Origin: Gammaproteobacteria bacterium
Lineage (GTDB): Bacteria; Pseudomonadota; Gammaproteobacteria; Pseudomonadales; Azotimanducaceae
Assembly: GCA_004357385.1 (NCBI GenBank)
Contig: SMWF01000078.1
Coordinates: forward strand, 18,627 to 82,626
Direction: 5' to 3'
Length of the DNA: 64,000 nt
The notes below the pieces were generated by a model. That model did no database searches, was not told where the DNA came from, and saw only the letters and a list, made by a program, of their open reading frames with translations. The position numbers and the translations under genes were made by a program. Below, in pieces: positions 61,822 to 64,000 of the stretch (positions within the stretch are counted from its first letter, which is position 1; each line of letters starts with the position of its first letter).

Positions 61822-63183
61822 CTAGCGGATCGCGATGTACCCGAACTCACCTGACCGGTAGACCCGCAGCAACAGCTGCTGGCTGCCGCGTCGGACGCCC
61901 TCGGCCAGCTCCGAAAGATTTTGCGCCGGCTCCCGATTGGCGGCCACGATGATATCGCCCGGCCGCAAACCGTAGCGCCAGGCACGCGATTCCGATGAGA
62001 CCTCCGTCACCAGCACGCCAGCGCCCATGGAGGGGTCGTCCTGGCTGCGAAAGTTCTGCAGCTCCACACCCGCGAGCCGCGGGTCGACACGCCCACCCGC
62101 CAGTTTTTCGACGCTGTCCTCACCGATCTTGAGCCGGTAGCGTTTGGTTTTACCGTCCCGCAGCACCATCACCGGCACCGTGTCGCCGACCATTAGAATC
62201 GCCGATTGAGCGTGATAGTCGACCAGCCGGTCGATGTCGCGCTCCTGAACCTTGACGATGATGTCACCCTCGCGGATTCCCGCGACCGCACCGGGCCCAC
62301 CCGGTTCTACTTCGACGACCACCACCCCTTCACGCCAATCGACCCTGAACGCCTCGGCGAGCGCTGCATTGAGCGCCTGCACAACCAGACCCAGATGGCC
62401 CCGCCGCACCTCACCGTGCTCGATGAGCTGTTCCATGATGGCTTCCACCATGTTGCTCGGGATGGCGAAACCGATGCCCACGTTGCCACCGCTCGGCGCG
62501 ATAATCGCGGTGTTGATACCAATCAGCTCACCACGCAGATTGACCAGCGCGCCGCCGGAGTTACCCGGATTGATCGATGCATCCGTCTGAATGAAGTCTT
62601 CGTACCCCTCGATGCCAAGACCACTACGCCCCAACGCGCTGACGATGCCGGAAGTCACGGTCTGATTGAGACCAAAGGGATTGCCGATGGCCACCACGAA
62701 ATCGCCGACTCGCAGCGCAGCGGAATCTGCAAATGCGATCTCGGTCAGCTGTTCCGGCGCTACCTTCAGCACCGCAAGGTCTACCTGAGCATCCGTACCC
62801 AACAACTCGGCGGTCAGCAGCCGGCCGTCTGCCAGCGTTACGGCGATCTCATCGGCTCTGTCGACCACATGGCTGTTGGTGACGATGTAGCCCTCTTTAG
62901 CATTCACCACCACGCCCGAGCCCGTGCTCTGGGTTCGGCGAAACTGGCGCCGGCCCTCGGGAACCCGAAAAAAGCGTCTGAAAAACGGATCTTCCAGCAA
63001 CGGATTACGAACCTCGACGGTCGTGTAAGTGGCGATGTTAACCACCGCCGGAGAGGTCTGTTCGAGCATCGGCGCCAGGCTGGGCAACACCCCACTGTCC
63101 GGCACCTCGCCGGGCAACGCCGCCCAGGCACAAGTGCACACACAGTGCAGACCTATGATCACGGTCGCCAGGACGTTCCTCAC
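61822..63183 (-). CDS. Do-family periplasmic serine endoprotease (DegQ/MucD-like)
   Basis: 453 residues from GTG 63183, chosen for its AAGGAG site and because the next residues form a signal peptide; the frame is open up to 63255. The catalytic triad is His in 'TNSHVVD', Asp in 'VDLAVLK' and Ser in 'NPGNSGGALV'. Two PDZ domains follow (residues about 250-345 and 365-450). It degrades or refolds misfolded envelope proteins. It is divergent from katG with 239 bases between. Confidence 0.92.
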   Translation of the reverse strand: MRNVLATVIIGLHCVCTCAWAALPGEVPDSGVLPSLAPMLEQTSPAVVNIATYTTVEVRNPLLEDPFFRRFFRVPEGRRQFRRTQSTGSGVVVNAKEGYIVTNSHVVDRADEIAVTLADGRLLTAELLGTDAQVDLAVLKVAPEQLTEIAFADSAALRVGDFVVAIGNPFGLNQTVTSGIVSALGRSGLGIEGYEDFIQTDASINPGNSGGALVNLRGELIGINTAIIAPSGGNVGIGFAIPSNMVEAIMEQLIEHGEVRRGHLGLVVQALNAALAEAFRVDWREGVVVVEVEPGGPGAVAGIREGDIIVKVQERDIDRLVDYHAQSAILMVGDTVPVMVLRDGKTKRYRLKIGEDSVEKLAGGRVDPRLAGVELQNFRSQDDPSMGAGVLVTEVSSESRAWRYGLRPGDIIVAANREPAQNLSELAEGVRRGSQQLLLRVYRSGEFGYIAIR

Positions 63184-63221
63184 GATGACACCACTCCTTT
63201 GGTTCTTCTGTTCGACCTTGA

Positions 63222-64000
<779 letters not shown>

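Overview
The window looks like a chromosomal segment of a free-living, GC-rich gammaproteobacterium. The strongest evidence is the minus-strand block lptE-holA-leuS-lnt-corC(ybeX)-ybeY-phoH(ybeZ)-miaB followed by a DUF1820 gene, an order typical of that class. I cannot name the species. Genes are packed: no gene-free stretch exceeds about 250 bases, and many neighbours overlap by 4 bases. I saw no rRNA, tRNA, insertion sequence, integrase or CRISPR array.

Region 1 (1-1581) holds two adjacent ArsA/Get3-type ATPases, the first cut by the window edge. Region 2 (1575-17941) is the most interesting. It encodes every enzyme of the bacterial ceramide pathway as worked out in Caulobacter: a serine palmitoyltransferase with its own acyl carrier protein, a fatty-acyl-AMP/ACP ligase, a ceramide-synthase-type acyltransferase and a CerR-type reductase. 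Between them lie likely head-group, tailoring and transport genes: a lipid (ceramide) kinase coupled to a Tam41-like cytidylyltransferase, a MobA-like nucleotidyltransferase, a metallophosphoesterase, a 2-oxoglutarate oxygenase, two head-to-head glycosyltransferase paralogues, two ELM1-type glycosyltransferase paralogues and an LptF-LptG pair. I read the region as one locus that makes, decorates and probably moves a sphingolipid to the outer membrane.

Region 3 (18092-32750) has a PPOX-type flavoprotein and TesB thioesterase flanked by a degenerate repeat, a MoxR/VWA pair, a five-gene oligopeptide ABC operon (OppA-B-C-D-F) whose OppC carries an unusual inserted periplasmic domain, a NUDIX hydrolase, a small monooxygenase, a CobT/CobS pair and a SixA-like phosphatase. 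Region 4 (32978-46715) has an RND pump and its membrane fusion protein, then the conserved housekeeping block for outer-membrane assembly, leucyl-tRNA charging, lipoprotein acylation, rRNA maturation and tRNA thiolation.

Region 5 (46846-54986) is catabolic: an acyl-CoA synthetase, an amino-acid dehydrogenase divergent from an Lrp/AsnC regulator, an alpha-hydroxy-acid oxidase, a ferredoxin-reductase-type flavoprotein, a BKACE-family cleavage enzyme and an acyl-CoA dehydrogenase. Region 6 (54990-64000) holds a divergent Tag-like glycosylase, a bacterial cereblon (CULT) protein, a PTPS-like/SDR/YhhQ trio, a luciferase-like oxidoreductase, a secreted phospholipase C/P1-nuclease-like protein, folK, a zinc alcohol dehydrogenase, a Do-family protease and the start of katG.
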